Positions 15,595-24,475 of a stretch of DNA of 64,000 nt are shown here, piece after piece. Source of the DNA: Halostreptopolyspora alba. Lineage in GTDB: Bacteria; Actinomycetota; Actinomycetes; Streptosporangiales; Streptosporangiaceae. Position 1 is the first letter of the stretch; each line of letters starts with the position of its first letter. The notes beneath the pieces were generated by a model. That model worked only from the letters and a program-made list of their open reading frames with translations. It ran no database searches and was not told the DNA's origin. Position numbers and translations under genes: made by a program. The DNA lies in the NCBI GenBank assembly GCA_003725585.1, contig RJMB01000005.1, positions 62,001-126,000 on the forward strand, read 5' to 3'.

Positions 15595-16241
15595 TCAGGC
15601 TCGAAGCCCGCGCCGCACTCGACGCCCGAGGGTCTCCACGGCGAGGCTGACCAGCAACGACATCAACAGGACGCTGGCGACCACGGGAAAGTCGAATGCC
15701 GCGAGGCGCTCGTTCAGCAGCCGGCCCAGTCCCGCGGCGCCGACCACACCGACGATGACGGTGTCGCGCACGCAGATCTCGAACCGGTAGAGCGTGTAGG
15801 TGACCAGGTGGTTCGCGGACGGTGGCGCCATGGACACAACGGCGGAGACCACGCGTGGGACACCGGCGTTGCGCAGGGACTCCCGGGCTTGAGGTCCATG
15901 GTCTTCCAGGATTCGGCGACCAGCCGGCCGAGGATGCCGCCGGTGTAGAGCCCCAGCGCCAGGGCTCCGGGCAGGATGCCCGGAAAGAGTCCCAGGAGCG
16001 CGACGATGGCCCACACCGTTGGTGGGACCGACCGCAGGACCAGCAGCAGTGACCGGGCCACTCCCCAGGCGGCCCTGCGGCCCGATGCCACCGGCCCGCG
16101 TCCGCCGGCGCGTGGACGGCTGGCCCAGGGACCCACGAGCAGGGTGATCGCGACCGCCAGGACCATGGCGAGGACGGCCATGGTCACCGTCGCTGTGTGG
16201 GTGCGCCGCCGTTCCCGAAGCCGGCCCCAGGGTCCCGCCAT
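15595..16241 (-). pseudogene. Frameshifted PhnE-like phosphonate ABC permease remnant
   Basis: Two adjacent leftward reading frames together spell a PhnE-type inner-membrane permease. The upstream part (16241 to about 15890) has LRSVPPTVWAIVALLGLFPGILPGALALGLYTGGILGRLVAESWKTMDLKP. The downstream part (about 15885 to 15595) continues with RESLRNAGVPR, the EAA-like coupling loop, then YTLYRFEICVRDTVIVGVVGAAGLG. The join needs one inserted base near 15882-15886, inside a CCCGGG run. No PhnC ATPase or PhnD binding protein is adjacent. It is a decayed orphan or a single-base sequencing error; the orphan context favours decay. Domain N-terminus is short compared with typical 270-residue PhnE. Confidence 0.75.
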
Positions 16242-16327
16242 GTCTCTTCGCCGCTGTGTCGACACGAGCTTCCCGGGGGCTGGGGTGCGCGGCCGGCGCC
16301 GCGGTGGTCCCCCGCCACCGGGGTGGT

Positions 16328-16390
16328 CGCTGGTCTCGGGGAAACCGCCCCGCATCCGCGGTCGTCGCGTCGGTTTCCCCGAGACCAGCG
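16328..16390. terminator. Perfect 20-bp inverted repeat hairpin downstream of udh
   Basis: Arms 16328-16347 and 16371-16390 are perfectly complementary with a 23-nt loop. It sits 10 bp after the leftward udh stop codon, before the permease remnant, so it is a likely strong terminator. The arm core CGGGGAAAC recurs in a second hairpin at 53302-53363. Confidence 0.75.
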
Positions 16391-16400
16391 GGGTGTGTCG

Positions 16401-17225
16401 TTACTTCCGGTCGACCCGGGGAGTCCTGCCCTCCGGGTCGGCGGCGGCGATGCGCCAGTGCCCGCCGACCTGGTTGTGGGGCGGTTGGGTGTGGTCGGGT
16501 TCGCCCTCCTTGGCGATCAGCTCCTCGGCGAACACCTCGGAGTCGTCCCGGGGTTCGAAACCCAACGCGCGGGCCTCGTCGAGGGAGATCCAACGCCGCG
16601 TGTTGTCGGAGACGCCCCACACCACGCGGAACCCCGGCGACGGGGTGCTCATGCACACCTCGAACAGGCGGGCGCCGTCGTCGGGCGACATCCAGTGCGA
16701 CAGCATCCGCACGTCCTTGGGGCGCTCGAAACAGCTCCCGATGCGCACGGCGACGATGTCCATCCCGAAGCTGTCGTGGTACAGGCTGCCCAGCGCCTCC
16801 ATGGTCACCTTGCTGACGCCGTAGAAGGTGTCGGGGCGGGGGAAGGCGTAGTCGGGGATCTCGTCCACCCGCGGGTGGAAGCCGACGGCGTGGTTGGAGC
16901 TGGCCAGCACCACCCGGTTCACTCCGGCGTTGCGGGCCGCCTCCAGCACCACGTAGGTGCCGTGCATGTTGACGTCGAGCATGCTCTCCCACGTCGCCTC
17001 GAGGCTGTGCCCGCCGAGGTGGATGACGGCGGAGACGCCCTTCATGGCCTCGGCCATCGCGGCCGCGTCGGTGACGCTGGCGACCACCACCTCCTCGCCC
17101 GGCCCCACGTCGGCGGGTTCGACGATGTCCACCAGCCGCAGGGACCGGTCCGGGCGGGCGAGCCGCGGCCGCATCAGGCTCGCGAGTCCGCCGGCGGCTC
17201 CGGTGATGAGGATGCGTTCACTCAC
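16401..17225 (-). CDS. udh: Uronate dehydrogenase
   Basis: A 274-residue NAD-dependent extended SDR/epimerase-fold enzyme. Motifs match uronate dehydrogenases: ILITGAAGGLA for NAD binding, SSNHAVGFHPR, catalytic YGVSK (Tyr-Lys), then GMDIVAVRIGSCFERPKD and MLSHWMSPDD. It oxidises D-glucuronate or D-galacturonate at C1 to the aldarolactone, the first step of oxidative uronate catabolism. It is followed upstream (transcriptionally before) by the IclR regulator on the same strand, 18 bp away, and is divergent from the aldarate dehydratase operon. Confidence 0.93.
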   Translation of the reverse strand: MSERILITGAAGGLASLMRPRLARPDRSLRLVDIVEPADVGPGEEVVVASVTDAAAMAEAMKGVSAVIHLGGHSLEATWESMLDVNMHGTYVVLEAARNAGVNRVVLASSNHAVGFHPRVDEIPDYAFPRPDTFYGVSKVTMEALGSLYHDSFGMDIVAVRIGSCFERPKDVRMLSHWMSPDDGARLFEVCMSTPSPGFRVVWGVSDNTRRWISLDEARALGFEPRDDSEVFAEELIAKEGEPDHTQPPHNQVGGHWRIAAADPEGRTPRVDRK

Positions 17226-17243
17226 GGTGTCGGTCTCCTAGTC

Positions 17244-17981
17244 CTATCTCGACAGCAGGTCGGTGATGCGGCGGGCGGCGTCGAGGAGCGTGTTGACGAT
17301 GGTCTCGCTGTGTGGCTCGTCCAGCCGGGCGAGCGGGATCGAGCAGCTCAGCGCGTCGGTCACCGGCTCGTTGTGTGTCAGTACCACGGCGCGGCAGCCG
17401 AGGCCGGGGTTCGTCTGCTCCTGCTCGCCCGCGTACCCGCGTGAGCGGGCCTGTTCCAGCTCGGCCAGGATGGCGTCCCGGTCGGAGAGTCCCTTGGGGC
17501 TGAGTACCTCCGGGTGTTGTGGTACGAGTTCGGCGCCGTCGGGCCGGTTGGCGAGGATGGCGCGGCCCAGCGCGGTCGCGTAGGCCGGGAGCCGGCGCCC
17601 CACCCGGGACACGGTCCGCAGGTGGTGCTGGGACTCGCGGCTGGCCAGGTAGACGATGCTGTCGCCGTCGAGGCGGGCCAGGTGCACCGTCTCGTTGACC
17701 TCCGCGCGCACCTCGTCCAGAACGGGGGCCGCCACCCGCGCCACCGGGTCGCGGTCCAGGTAGGAGGTGCCGGCGAGCAGCGCACGGACCCCGATCCGGT
17801 ACAGGCTTCCGCGTACGTCGGTCTCCACCCAGCGGCGGTCCACCAGCGTCTGTAGCAGCATGTACAGGCTCGACTTGGGGTACCCGAGCTCGGCGTGCAG
17901 GTCAGCGAGGGAGAGCGAGGCCGTGGAGCGTGCGAGCACCTCCAGCACCTCGATCGTGCGATCTGCCGATTTCACCGTCAT
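17244..17981 (-). CDS. IclR family regulator of the uronate/aldarate locus
   Basis: A 245-residue IclR regulator: N-terminal winged helix (ADRTIEVLEVLARSTASLSLADLHAELGYPKSSLYMLLQTL) and a C-terminal effector-binding domain with TVHLARLDGDSIVYLAS and the LPAYATALGRAILA segment. The ATG at 17981 with GAAGG eight bases upstream is preferred; a GTG at 18014 in the same frame lies too close to a purine run. It likely controls both udh on its own strand and the divergent kdgD-like operon via the operator at 18033-18058, responding to a uronate or aldarate. Confidence 0.9.
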   Translation of the reverse strand: MTVKSADRTIEVLEVLARSTASLSLADLHAELGYPKSSLYMLLQTLVDRRWVETDVRGSLYRIGVRALLAGTSYLDRDPVARVAAPVLDEVRAEVNETVHLARLDGDSIVYLASRESQHHLRTVSRVGRRLPAYATALGRAILANRPDGAELVPQHPEVLSPKGLSDRDAILAELEQARSRGYAGEQEQTNPGLGCRAVVLTHNEPVTDALSCSIPLARLDEPHSETIVNTLLDAARRITDLLSR

Positions 17982-18020
17982 GACGTGGGCCTTCGCAGTT
18001 AATAAGTCGTTCACACCCTC

Positions 18021-18049
18021 TTGACAGGGCTTGTGGCTAATTTTACATT
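18021..18049 (+). promoter_or_regulatory. Sigma70-type promoter TTGACA-N17-TACATT
   Basis: A consensus -35 hexamer (18021-18026) and TACATT (18044-18049) with ideal 17-bp spacing face the dehydratase operon starting at 18105. The -10 lies inside the inverted repeat, so a bound regulator would overlap the polymerase site. Confidence 0.7.
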
Positions 18050-18058
18050 TCTAGCCAC
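18033..18058. promoter_or_regulatory. Candidate IclR operator GTGGCTA-N12-TAGCCAC
   Basis: A perfect 7-bp inverted repeat with a 12-bp spacer overlaps the predicted -10 element in the udh-iclR/dehydratase divergent spacer, matching the expected place for an IclR repressor site. Confidence 0.65.
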
Positions 18059-18104
18059 TGTTCACAAGGACGACTTTTATTCATATACGTGAATCGAGCT
18101 GTAT

Positions 18105-19010
18105 ATGCGCTTGGATGGCTTGCTCTTCTTTCCCCTGACTCCGTTCGACTCCGCCGGTGAAGTGGCTCCCGACGTCCTGGAGAGCCATGTCGCCAACGGG
18201 GTCGACGCGGGGGTTGGTGGAGTCTTCGTGGCGTGCGGCACCGGCGAGTTCCACGCGCTCGCCCCGGCCGAGTACGAGCGGGTGGTCCGGGCCGCCGTGG
18301 GCGCGGTGGACCACGGCGTTCCCGTGGTGGCCGGGGCCGGGGGCGCGCTGCCCCACGCCATCGCCTGCGCCGAGGCGGCCGAACGCGCCGGCGCCGACGG
18401 ACTGCTGCTCATGCCCCCCTACCTGGTCAGTTCCGCCGCGGCCGGCCTGGAGGACTACGTTCTGCGGGTCGCCGCCGCGACGGATCTCTCGGTGGTCATC
18501 TACCAGCGCAACAACGCGCGGTTCAGTCCCGAGGGCGCGGCCCGGCTGGCCACCCACCCCAAGATCGTCGGTTTCAAGGACGGGCTCGGCGACATCGAGC
18601 AGGTGCAGCGCATCGTGCTCGCGGTCCGCGAGGAGGCCGGGGAGGACTTCCTGTTCTTCAACGGTCTGCCCACGGCGGAGATGTCGGCCGCCGCCTACCG
18701 GGGGGCGGGGGTGCGGCTGTACTCCTCGGCGGCCTTCGCGTTCGTTCCCGAGGTAGCGACGGCCTTCTACGACGCCCTCACCAACGGGGACGAGAACACG
18801 GTGCGCCGGCTGCTCACCGAGTTCTACAGCCCGCTCACCGACCTGCGCGACAAGGTCCCTGGTTACGCTGTTTCCCTGGTCAAGGCGGGCGCGCGGATTC
18901 GGGGTCTGGACGCCGGGAGTGTGCGTTCACCGCTGACCGACCCCACACCGGAGCACATGGCCGTCCTGGAATCGCTGATCGAGACGGGCCTGGCGGCCGT
19001 CAAGGAGTGA
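18105..19010 (+). CDS. 5-dehydro-4-deoxyglucarate dehydratase
   Basis: A 301-residue DHDPS/NAL-superfamily TIM barrel. Diagnostic segments are LLFFPLTPFD at the start, ACGTGEFHAL (in place of GTTGE in dihydrodipicolinate synthase), IYQRNNARF and the Schiff-base lysine in VGFKDGLGD. It dehydrates and decarboxylates 5-keto-4-deoxyglucarate to alpha-ketoglutarate semialdehyde. The ATG lacks a clear ribosome site and lies about 55 bp from the predicted -10 box. It opens an operon with gudD, an unknown gene and the TRAP transporter. Confidence 0.93.
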   Translation: MRLDGLLFFPLTPFDSAGEVAPDVLESHVANGVDAGVGGVFVACGTGEFHALAPAEYERVVRAAVGAVDHGVPVVAGAGGALPHAIACAEAAERAGADGLLLMPPYLVSSAAAGLEDYVLRVAAATDLSVVIYQRNNARFSPEGAARLATHPKIVGFKDGLGDIEQVQRIVLAVREEAGEDFLFFNGLPTAEMSAAAYRGAGVRLYSSAAFAFVPEVATAFYDALTNGDENTVRRLLTEFYSPLTDLRDKVPGYAVSLVKAGARIRGLDAGSVRSPLTDPTPEHMAVLESLIETGLAAVKE

Positions 19011-19012
19011 CC

Positions 19013-20272
19013 GTGCGCATCAAAGAAATCGTCGCCACCCCGGTGGCGTTCCACGACCCCCCACTGCTCAACGCGACCGGGGTGCACGAGCCCTGGGCGC
19101 TGCGCACCATCGTCGAGGTGGTCACCGACGAGGGCCTGACCGGTGTGGGCGAGACCTACGGCGACCGGGCGCACCTGGACAAGGTGCGCGCCGCCGGCCG
19201 CGAACTGGTCGGGCTGGACCCTTACGCGCTACACGCGGCCCACGCCCGCGTGGCCGCCAGCGTCGGAGACGAGGTCGTCACCGACCAGCACGGGCTCACC
19301 GGCGCCGGCAGCAACCAGAAAACGGTCGACGCCGTGTACTCCCCCTTCGAGGTGGCGCTGCTGGACATCCAGGGCAAGGCGGCCGGGCGGCCCGTGGCCG
19401 ACCTGCTGGGCGGGGCGGTGCGGAGCGCGGTCCCCTACAGTGCCTACCTCTTCTACAAGTGGGCGGGTCACCCGGGCCAGTCCGACGACCGGTTCGGCGC
19501 CGCGCTGGACCCCGACGGCGTCGTCGCCCAGGCGCGGCTGTTCGTCGAGGAGTACGGGTTCACCTCGATCAAGCTGAAGGGCGGCGTGTTCGCCCCCGAG
19601 AAGGAGATCGAGGCGATCCGGGCGCTGCGCGACGCCTTCCCCGACCTGCCGCTGCGGCTCGACCCCAACGCCGCGTGGACCCCCGAAACCTCGATGCGCG
19701 TGGGCGAGGCCCTCGCCGGGACGCTGGAGTACCTGGAGGACCCCGCTCCGGGGATCGAGGGCATGGCCGAGGTCGCGCCGAAGGTACCCATGCCGCTGGC
19801 GACCAACATGTGCGTGGTCACCCACGAGCACCTGCCACCGGCGATCGCGCGGGGCGCCATCGGGGTGCTCCTCACCGACCACCACTACTGGGGCGGACTC
19901 GTGCGGTCGGCCCACGTCGCCTCGCTGTGCGAGACCTTCGGCATCGGACTGTCGATGCACTCCAACTCGCACCTGGGTGTCAGCCTCGCGGCGATGACCC
20001 ACCTGGCCGCCACCATCGGAAACCTCAACCACGCCTGCGACACCCACACCCCCTGGCAGGACGGCCAGGACGTGGTCGTCCCCGGCGCGCTGCGCTTCGA
20101 GGGCGGTGCCGTCCCGGTGCCGGACGGTCCGGGCCTCGGGATCGAGATCGACCGCGACGCGCTCGCCCGGATGCACGAGCAGTACCAGCGCTGCGGTCTC
20201 CAACGTCGGGACGACACCAGCTACATGCGGCGCTTTCACCCCACGTTCGAGCCGAAGAAGGGCCACTGGTGA
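19013..20272 (+). CDS. gudD: Glucarate dehydratase
   Basis: A 419-residue enolase-superfamily enzyme. Recognisable elements: SIKLKGGVF (catalytic Lys of the KxK motif), RLDPNAAW and LEDPAPG metal ligands, ATNMCVVTHEHLPPA, and MHSNSHLGVSLAAMTHLAA containing the His of the His-Asp dyad. It converts D-glucarate (and L-idarate) to 5-keto-4-deoxyglucarate. The GTG at 19013 is chosen with AAGGAG five bases upstream; a GTG at 19007 overlaps the previous stop. It is translationally coupled to the downstream gene. Confidence 0.95.
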   Translation: MRIKEIVATPVAFHDPPLLNATGVHEPWALRTIVEVVTDEGLTGVGETYGDRAHLDKVRAAGRELVGLDPYALHAAHARVAASVGDEVVTDQHGLTGAGSNQKTVDAVYSPFEVALLDIQGKAAGRPVADLLGGAVRSAVPYSAYLFYKWAGHPGQSDDRFGAALDPDGVVAQARLFVEEYGFTSIKLKGGVFAPEKEIEAIRALRDAFPDLPLRLDPNAAWTPETSMRVGEALAGTLEYLEDPAPGIEGMAEVAPKVPMPLATNMCVVTHEHLPPAIARGAIGVLLTDHHYWGGLVRSAHVASLCETFGIGLSMHSNSHLGVSLAAMTHLAATIGNLNHACDTHTPWQDGQDVVVPGALRFEGGAVPVPDGPGLGIEIDRDALARMHEQYQRCGLQRRDDTSYMRRFHPTFEPKKGHW

Positions 20273-21429
20273 GCACTGTCTACGCCTACCCCTGGGACGT
20301 GGTCGGCGACCCCGGCGCTGCCGACAGGCTGGCCGGGCTGAACGCCGACGCCGTCGCCATCGCGGCCTCCTACCACACGGTGCGCGCCGCGACCCCCCAG
20401 CACCCGGACCACCGTATGGTCCAAGCCCGATCCGCCGCCTGCTACGTCCCGGTGCGCCCGTCGGCCTGGGAGGGCAGCCGGCTGGTGCCCGCCGAACCGG
20501 ACTGGGTCCCCGGCGACGACCCGTTCGGTCGGGCCCGTGACGCGCTACGCGCGGCCGGGCTGCCCGTGCACGCGTGGGTGGTGCTCACCCACAACTCGCT
20601 GCTGGGCACGGCCAACGAGGACCTGACGGTCCGCAACGCCTACGGGGACCGCTACACCTACGCGCTGTGCCCCTCCTCCCCCGAAGTCGTCGACTACTGC
20701 GAACGCCTGGTCGGCGAGGTCATGACCCTGGGCGCGCCCGACGGGCTGATCCTGGAGGCGTGCGGCCCGCTGGGCGCCCGACACGGCGGCCACCACGAGA
20801 AGACCGAGGGCGCCGACTGGACACCGGTCCAGCTCGACCTGCTGTCGCTGTGCTTCTGCGCGGCCTGCCTGGAGCTGTACCGCGAGCGGGGAGTGGACCC
20901 CGTGGAGCTGTCGGCGCGGGTATGCGAGGGGGTGGACGCGACCACCGCCGATGCCCCGGAATCGGTGGAGGAGGCCCTCGGCGCACTGGCCGGGCCGGTC
21001 CGCGAGATCCGTACCGGCATCGCCTCGGATCTGGCACACCGGCTGGTGGCGCGGGCGCGCGAGGTGCGGCCCGACATCCCGATCACGATGCACGCCTCGG
21101 CGGACCCGTGGGCCACCGGCCCCTTCTCGACCGTGGCGGGCGGGGTACCCGAGATCGACTGCCTGGTGGGCAACTGCTGGATCCCGCCCGATACGGCGAC
21201 GGAAGGGCTGGCGGCGATGCGGCGGCTCGCCCCACAGCGGACGAACATCGGGGCCTACGTACTCGCGCTGCCGCCGCAGCCCGTGGACCCGGACGCCCTG
21301 GGCGCGCTGATGGATCGCTTCGCCGAGGCCGGGGCCGACGAGTTCCACATGTACCACGGGGGCCTCGCCTCCACCCGGCGGCTGGCCATGGTCGCCGAGA
21401 CGCTCGCCCGACGCCCCGGAACCCAGTGA
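20269..21429 (+). CDS. Unrecognised conserved-looking protein in glucarate operon, possible TIM barrel
   Basis: A 386-residue soluble protein that I cannot assign with certainty. It overlaps gudD by 4 nt and precedes the TRAP genes, so it belongs to the aldarate operon. Regular strand-helix alternation suggests a (beta/alpha)8 barrel resembling glycosidase-like proteins: VHAWVVLTHNSLLG, then YALCPSSPEVVDYC, GLILEACG with a following HGGHHEK, and a cysteine cluster LCFCAACL. Conserved-type His and Glu (ILEACG, HGGHHEK) could form an active site. It might process oligouronides or hydrolyse aldarolactone, the step otherwise missing here; this is speculative. No signal peptide is present. Confidence 0.7.
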   Translation: MSTVYAYPWDVVGDPGAADRLAGLNADAVAIAASYHTVRAATPQHPDHRMVQARSAACYVPVRPSAWEGSRLVPAEPDWVPGDDPFGRARDALRAAGLPVHAWVVLTHNSLLGTANEDLTVRNAYGDRYTYALCPSSPEVVDYCERLVGEVMTLGAPDGLILEACGPLGARHGGHHEKTEGADWTPVQLDLLSLCFCAACLELYRERGVDPVELSARVCEGVDATTADAPESVEEALGALAGPVREIRTGIASDLAHRLVARAREVRPDIPITMHASADPWATGPFSTVAGGVPEIDCLVGNCWIPPDTATEGLAAMRRLAPQRTNIGAYVLALPPQPVDPDALGALMDRFAEAGADEFHMYHGGLASTRRLAMVAETLARRPGTQ

Positions 21430-21441
21430 GGCCGATGCCCA

Positions 21442-21987
21442 ATGGAGGCTAAGTTCCAGGCGGTGACGCGGAGCGTACTCCGAATCGTCGACCGCACCAC
21501 CGACACCCTCGCCCTGACCGGGCTGGCCGCGATGGTGGTCGTCGTGTCCTGGCAGGTGTTCGGCCGCTTCGTGCTGAGTGACAGCCCGCCCTGGGCTCCG
21601 GAGACCGCGTTGGTCCTGCTCGCCTGGCTCGGGCTGCTCGGCGTGGCGATCGGGGTCCGTGAGCACGCGCACATCAGCGTCACCTTCGTCACCGACCGCC
21701 TGTCCCGCCGGGTGCGCACCGTGGTGCTGTGGCTCACGCCGGCGCTGTTCCTGGTGTTCGGGATCTACCTGATGATCCAGGGGTGGGACTTCACCCAGCT
21801 GACCATGAACAGCACCCTGCCCGCCACCGGCCTGCCCACCGCCGTGCAGTACGCCGCGATGCCGGTCACGGGAGTGCTCGTCACTATCTACAGCTGTCTC
21901 CAGCTGCTCAACGTGGAGACGGGTCGCGGTGCTCTGGCGACGCCCGAGGACGGCGAAGAGGAAGGCGAGAACCGCGATGATCAATGA
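21442..21987 (+). CDS. TRAP transporter small permease (DctQ-like)
   Basis: A 181-residue DctQ-family protein with four predicted transmembrane helices (about 20-40, 53-72, 90-115, 132-155). The family signature around VSWQVFGRFVLSDSPPWAPETALVLLAWLGLLG is clear. The C-terminus is acidic. It overlaps the large permease gene by 11 nt. It is part of a TRAP system whose neighbours imply uptake of uronate or aldarate. Confidence 0.93.
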   Translation: MEAKFQAVTRSVLRIVDRTTDTLALTGLAAMVVVVSWQVFGRFVLSDSPPWAPETALVLLAWLGLLGVAIGVREHAHISVTFVTDRLSRRVRTVVLWLTPALFLVFGIYLMIQGWDFTQLTMNSTLPATGLPTAVQYAAMPVTGVLVTIYSCLQLLNVETGRGALATPEDGEEEGENRDDQ

Positions 21988-23275
21988 TCCTCTTGGCGTG
22001 CTGCTGCTGGTCGGCGTGTTCGCCGTCGCGCTCGTGCTGCGCGTGCCGATCGCGCTGGGACTCGCCCTCGCCTCACTGAGCACCCTCCTGTACCTGGGCA
22101 TCCCGCTGCCCGTTGTCGGGCAGCAGATGATCAACCAGTTGCTGACGTTCCCCCTGCTGGCCATCCCGTTCTTCATCCTGGCCGGGGAGATCATGAGCGC
22201 CGGCGGGATCACCCGGCGGTTGATCGACCTGGCGAACCTGCTGATCGGGCGGATGCGCGGCGGTATGGCCATGCTCAACGTGGTGGCCAGCAGCTTCTTC
22301 GGGGGCATCTCGGGCTCCGCGGTCGCCGACACCTCCTCGGTGGGGTCGGTAATGATCCCGATCATGAAGCGCTCCGGCTACGACGCGCGCTTCTCCGTGG
22401 GGGTCACCATCTCCAGCGCGATCCAGGGTGTGCTGATCCCGCCGAGCCACAACGTGATCATGTACGCGCTGGCCGCCGGTGGCAGCGTCTCCATCGGGGC
22501 GCTCTTCATGGCCGGGTTACTGCCGGGCCTGCTGCTCGGTGTGGCTCTGCTGGTGCTGACCTACGCCCTGGCCCGGTGGCGCAGGTACCCCAAGGGGGAG
22601 CGGATCCCGCTGCGCGACGCGCCCAAGATCGTGTGGCAGGGGCTGCTCGGCCTGCTCACGCCACTCATCATCATCGGCGGCGTCATCACCGGCGTTTTCA
22701 CGGCCACCGAGTCGTCGGCGATCGCCTGCGTGTGGGCGCTGCTCGTGGGGTTGGTGTTCTACCGCGAGCTGACCCCCAAGGGCCTGATCGGCGTGCTGAG
22801 CCGCGCCATGCTGACGCTGTCGTCGGTGCTGTTCCTGATCGCCTCCGCCGGGGCGTTCGGTTACATGCTCACCACGCTGCGCATTCCGGCGGCGTTGACC
22901 AACGCCCTGACGAGTTTCTCCGACAACCCCATCGTGGTGTTGTTGCTGATCAACCTGATGCTGCTGGCACTCGGCGCGATCATGGACATGGCGCCGCTGA
23001 TCCTGATCACCACGCCGATCCTGCTGCCGGTGGCGGAGAGCGTGGGCATGGACCCGATCCAGTTCGGGATCATGCTGATGCTCAACCTCGGGCTGGGCCT
23101 GCTGACCCCGCCCGTCGGCGGTGTGCTCTTCGTTGGATCCGCGATCGGCCGGATCACGATCGAGGACGCCACCCGCGGCACCCTGCCGTTCTACGCGCCG
23201 ATGTTGGTTGTCCTGCTCGGGATCACCTTCATCCCCGCACTCACCCTGTGGCTCCCGACGGTGATGGGTTTCTAG
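21977..23275 (+). CDS. TRAP transporter large permease (DctM-like)
   Basis: A 432-residue DctM protein with about 12 hydrophobic segments. Family motifs are GGMAMLNVVASSFFGGISGSAVADTSSVGSVMIP and the duplicated later MDMAPLILITTPILLPV, with NLGLGLLTPPVGGVLFV. It uses the ATG at 21977 because family alignment begins there. It forms the Na+ or H+ driven translocation channel with the DctQ and DctP partners on either side. Confidence 0.95.
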   Translation: MINDPLGVLLLVGVFAVALVLRVPIALGLALASLSTLLYLGIPLPVVGQQMINQLLTFPLLAIPFFILAGEIMSAGGITRRLIDLANLLIGRMRGGMAMLNVVASSFFGGISGSAVADTSSVGSVMIPIMKRSGYDARFSVGVTISSAIQGVLIPPSHNVIMYALAAGGSVSIGALFMAGLLPGLLLGVALLVLTYALARWRRYPKGERIPLRDAPKIVWQGLLGLLTPLIIIGGVITGVFTATESSAIACVWALLVGLVFYRELTPKGLIGVLSRAMLTLSSVLFLIASAGAFGYMLTTLRIPAALTNALTSFSDNPIVVLLLINLMLLALGAIMDMAPLILITTPILLPVAESVGMDPIQFGIMLMLNLGLGLLTPPVGGVLFVGSAIGRITIEDATRGTLPFYAPMLVVLLGITFIPALTLWLPTVMGF

Positions 23276-23350
23276 CGGCGTGCCGCTGAGCCCTGAGCCC
23301 ACTCTCCATGTTCCCGACCAGCCAACCAACCCACACGAAAGAGAAGCGCA

Positions 23351-24370
23351 ATGGCACTACAGAAACTGTTTCCCACCGGCTCCTCCTGGAAGGCGATCGC
23401 GGCGACCGGGGCGTCCGGTGTCATGCTGCTGACCGGGTGCGGCGGCGGTGGCGGCGACAGCGACAGCTACGAGTGGTCGCTGGCCGAGGCGCACCCCGAG
23501 GACTACCCCACGACCCAGGCGGACATCTGGTTCGCCGACCAGATGCGCGAGCGCACCGACGGGCGGATCGACATCCAGGTGATGCACGGCGGCCAGCTCG
23601 GCGAGGAGGCCGACGTACTGGAGCAGGTGCAGATGGGCGCGGTGGAGATGACCCGGGTCAGTACCAGCCCGGTCTCGGAGATCGTCGACGAGTTCGGTGT
23701 GTTCGCGCTGCCCTACGTCTTCGATGACACCGAGCACCTGTGGCGGTTCCTGGAGGGCGACTACGCCCAGGGGATGCTCGACGACGTGCGCGACTCCGGG
23801 TACGTGGGCCTGGCCTACTACGAGGCGGGAGCACGTAACTTCTACACCACCGACGAGCCCATCGAGTCCCCGGATGACCTCAAGGGCCAGGACATTCGGG
23901 TGCTGCCCGGAACCGTGAACGTGGACATGATCGAGGCCATGGGTGGCTCGGGCGTCACCATGGACTACGGCGAGGTGTACAGCTCCCTGGAGAACGGGAC
24001 CATCACCGGCGCGGAGAACAACGAGCCGAGCTACGTGAGTAGCGGCCACTACGAGACCGCGCAGTACTACACCCGCGACGCCCACCAGCGCATTCCCGAG
24101 ATCCTGATGGTCAACGCGGACCTGTTCGACTCGCTGTCCGAGGAGGACCAGGAGCTGATGCGCGAGGTCGCCCAGGAGTCCATCGCCGAGCAGCGCGAGC
24201 TCTGGGAGGCCGAGGTGGAGTCCTCCATCGCCGAGATGGAGGACGCCGGGATCGAGGTCATCGACGTGGACACCTCGGAGTTCCAGGAGGCCACCGCCGA
24301 CATGGTGGACGAGCACCGCGACGAGTACGCCGACGTCCTCGACGCGGTCGACGAGGCCCGCCAGGAGTAG
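23351..24370 (+). CDS. TRAP transporter substrate-binding lipoprotein (DctP-like)
   Basis: A 339-residue DctP/TAXI-like binding protein. An N-terminal signal with lipobox LLTGC (Cys about residue 30) marks it as a lipoprotein, suited to a Gram-positive envelope. Characteristic segments are ADQMRERTDGRIDIQVMHGGQLGEEADVLEQVQMGAVEM, and the ligand-carboxylate region DDLKGQDIRVLPG. With its neighbours it likely captures hexuronate or aldarate. It is followed by a strong hairpin, which may lower expression of the next gene relative to this one. Confidence 0.94.
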   Translation: MALQKLFPTGSSWKAIAATGASGVMLLTGCGGGGGDSDSYEWSLAEAHPEDYPTTQADIWFADQMRERTDGRIDIQVMHGGQLGEEADVLEQVQMGAVEMTRVSTSPVSEIVDEFGVFALPYVFDDTEHLWRFLEGDYAQGMLDDVRDSGYVGLAYYEAGARNFYTTDEPIESPDDLKGQDIRVLPGTVNVDMIEAMGGSGVTMDYGEVYSSLENGTITGAENNEPSYVSSGHYETAQYYTRDAHQRIPEILMVNADLFDSLSEEDQELMREVAQESIAEQRELWEAEVESSIAEMEDAGIEVIDVDTSEFQEATADMVDEHRDEYADVLDAVDEARQE

Positions 24371-24378
24371 GACCACGC

Positions 24379-24416
24379 GGGCGCCGCTCCGGGCACGGAT
24401 GCCCGGAGCGGCGCCC
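24379..24416 (+). terminator. Perfect 17-bp hairpin after dctP
   Basis: Arms 24379-24395 and 24400-24416 are fully complementary with a CGGA tetraloop. It lies 8 bp after the DctP stop and 60 bp before the next gene of the same orientation; it could be a terminator, or a transcript-stabilising hairpin giving high DctP dosage. Confidence 0.8.
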
Positions 24417-24475
24417 TTACGCCCCTGGGGCGCCGGACCCCCAGTTCCCGAAACCACCGAGATTGAGGAACCACC

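Noticed and set aside
15446-15790. Rightward 114-residue frame with GTG start after GAGGAGGA
   Set aside because: It runs antisense through the PhnE remnant, is rich in Arg/Pro/Ser typical of a shadow frame, and resembles no family.
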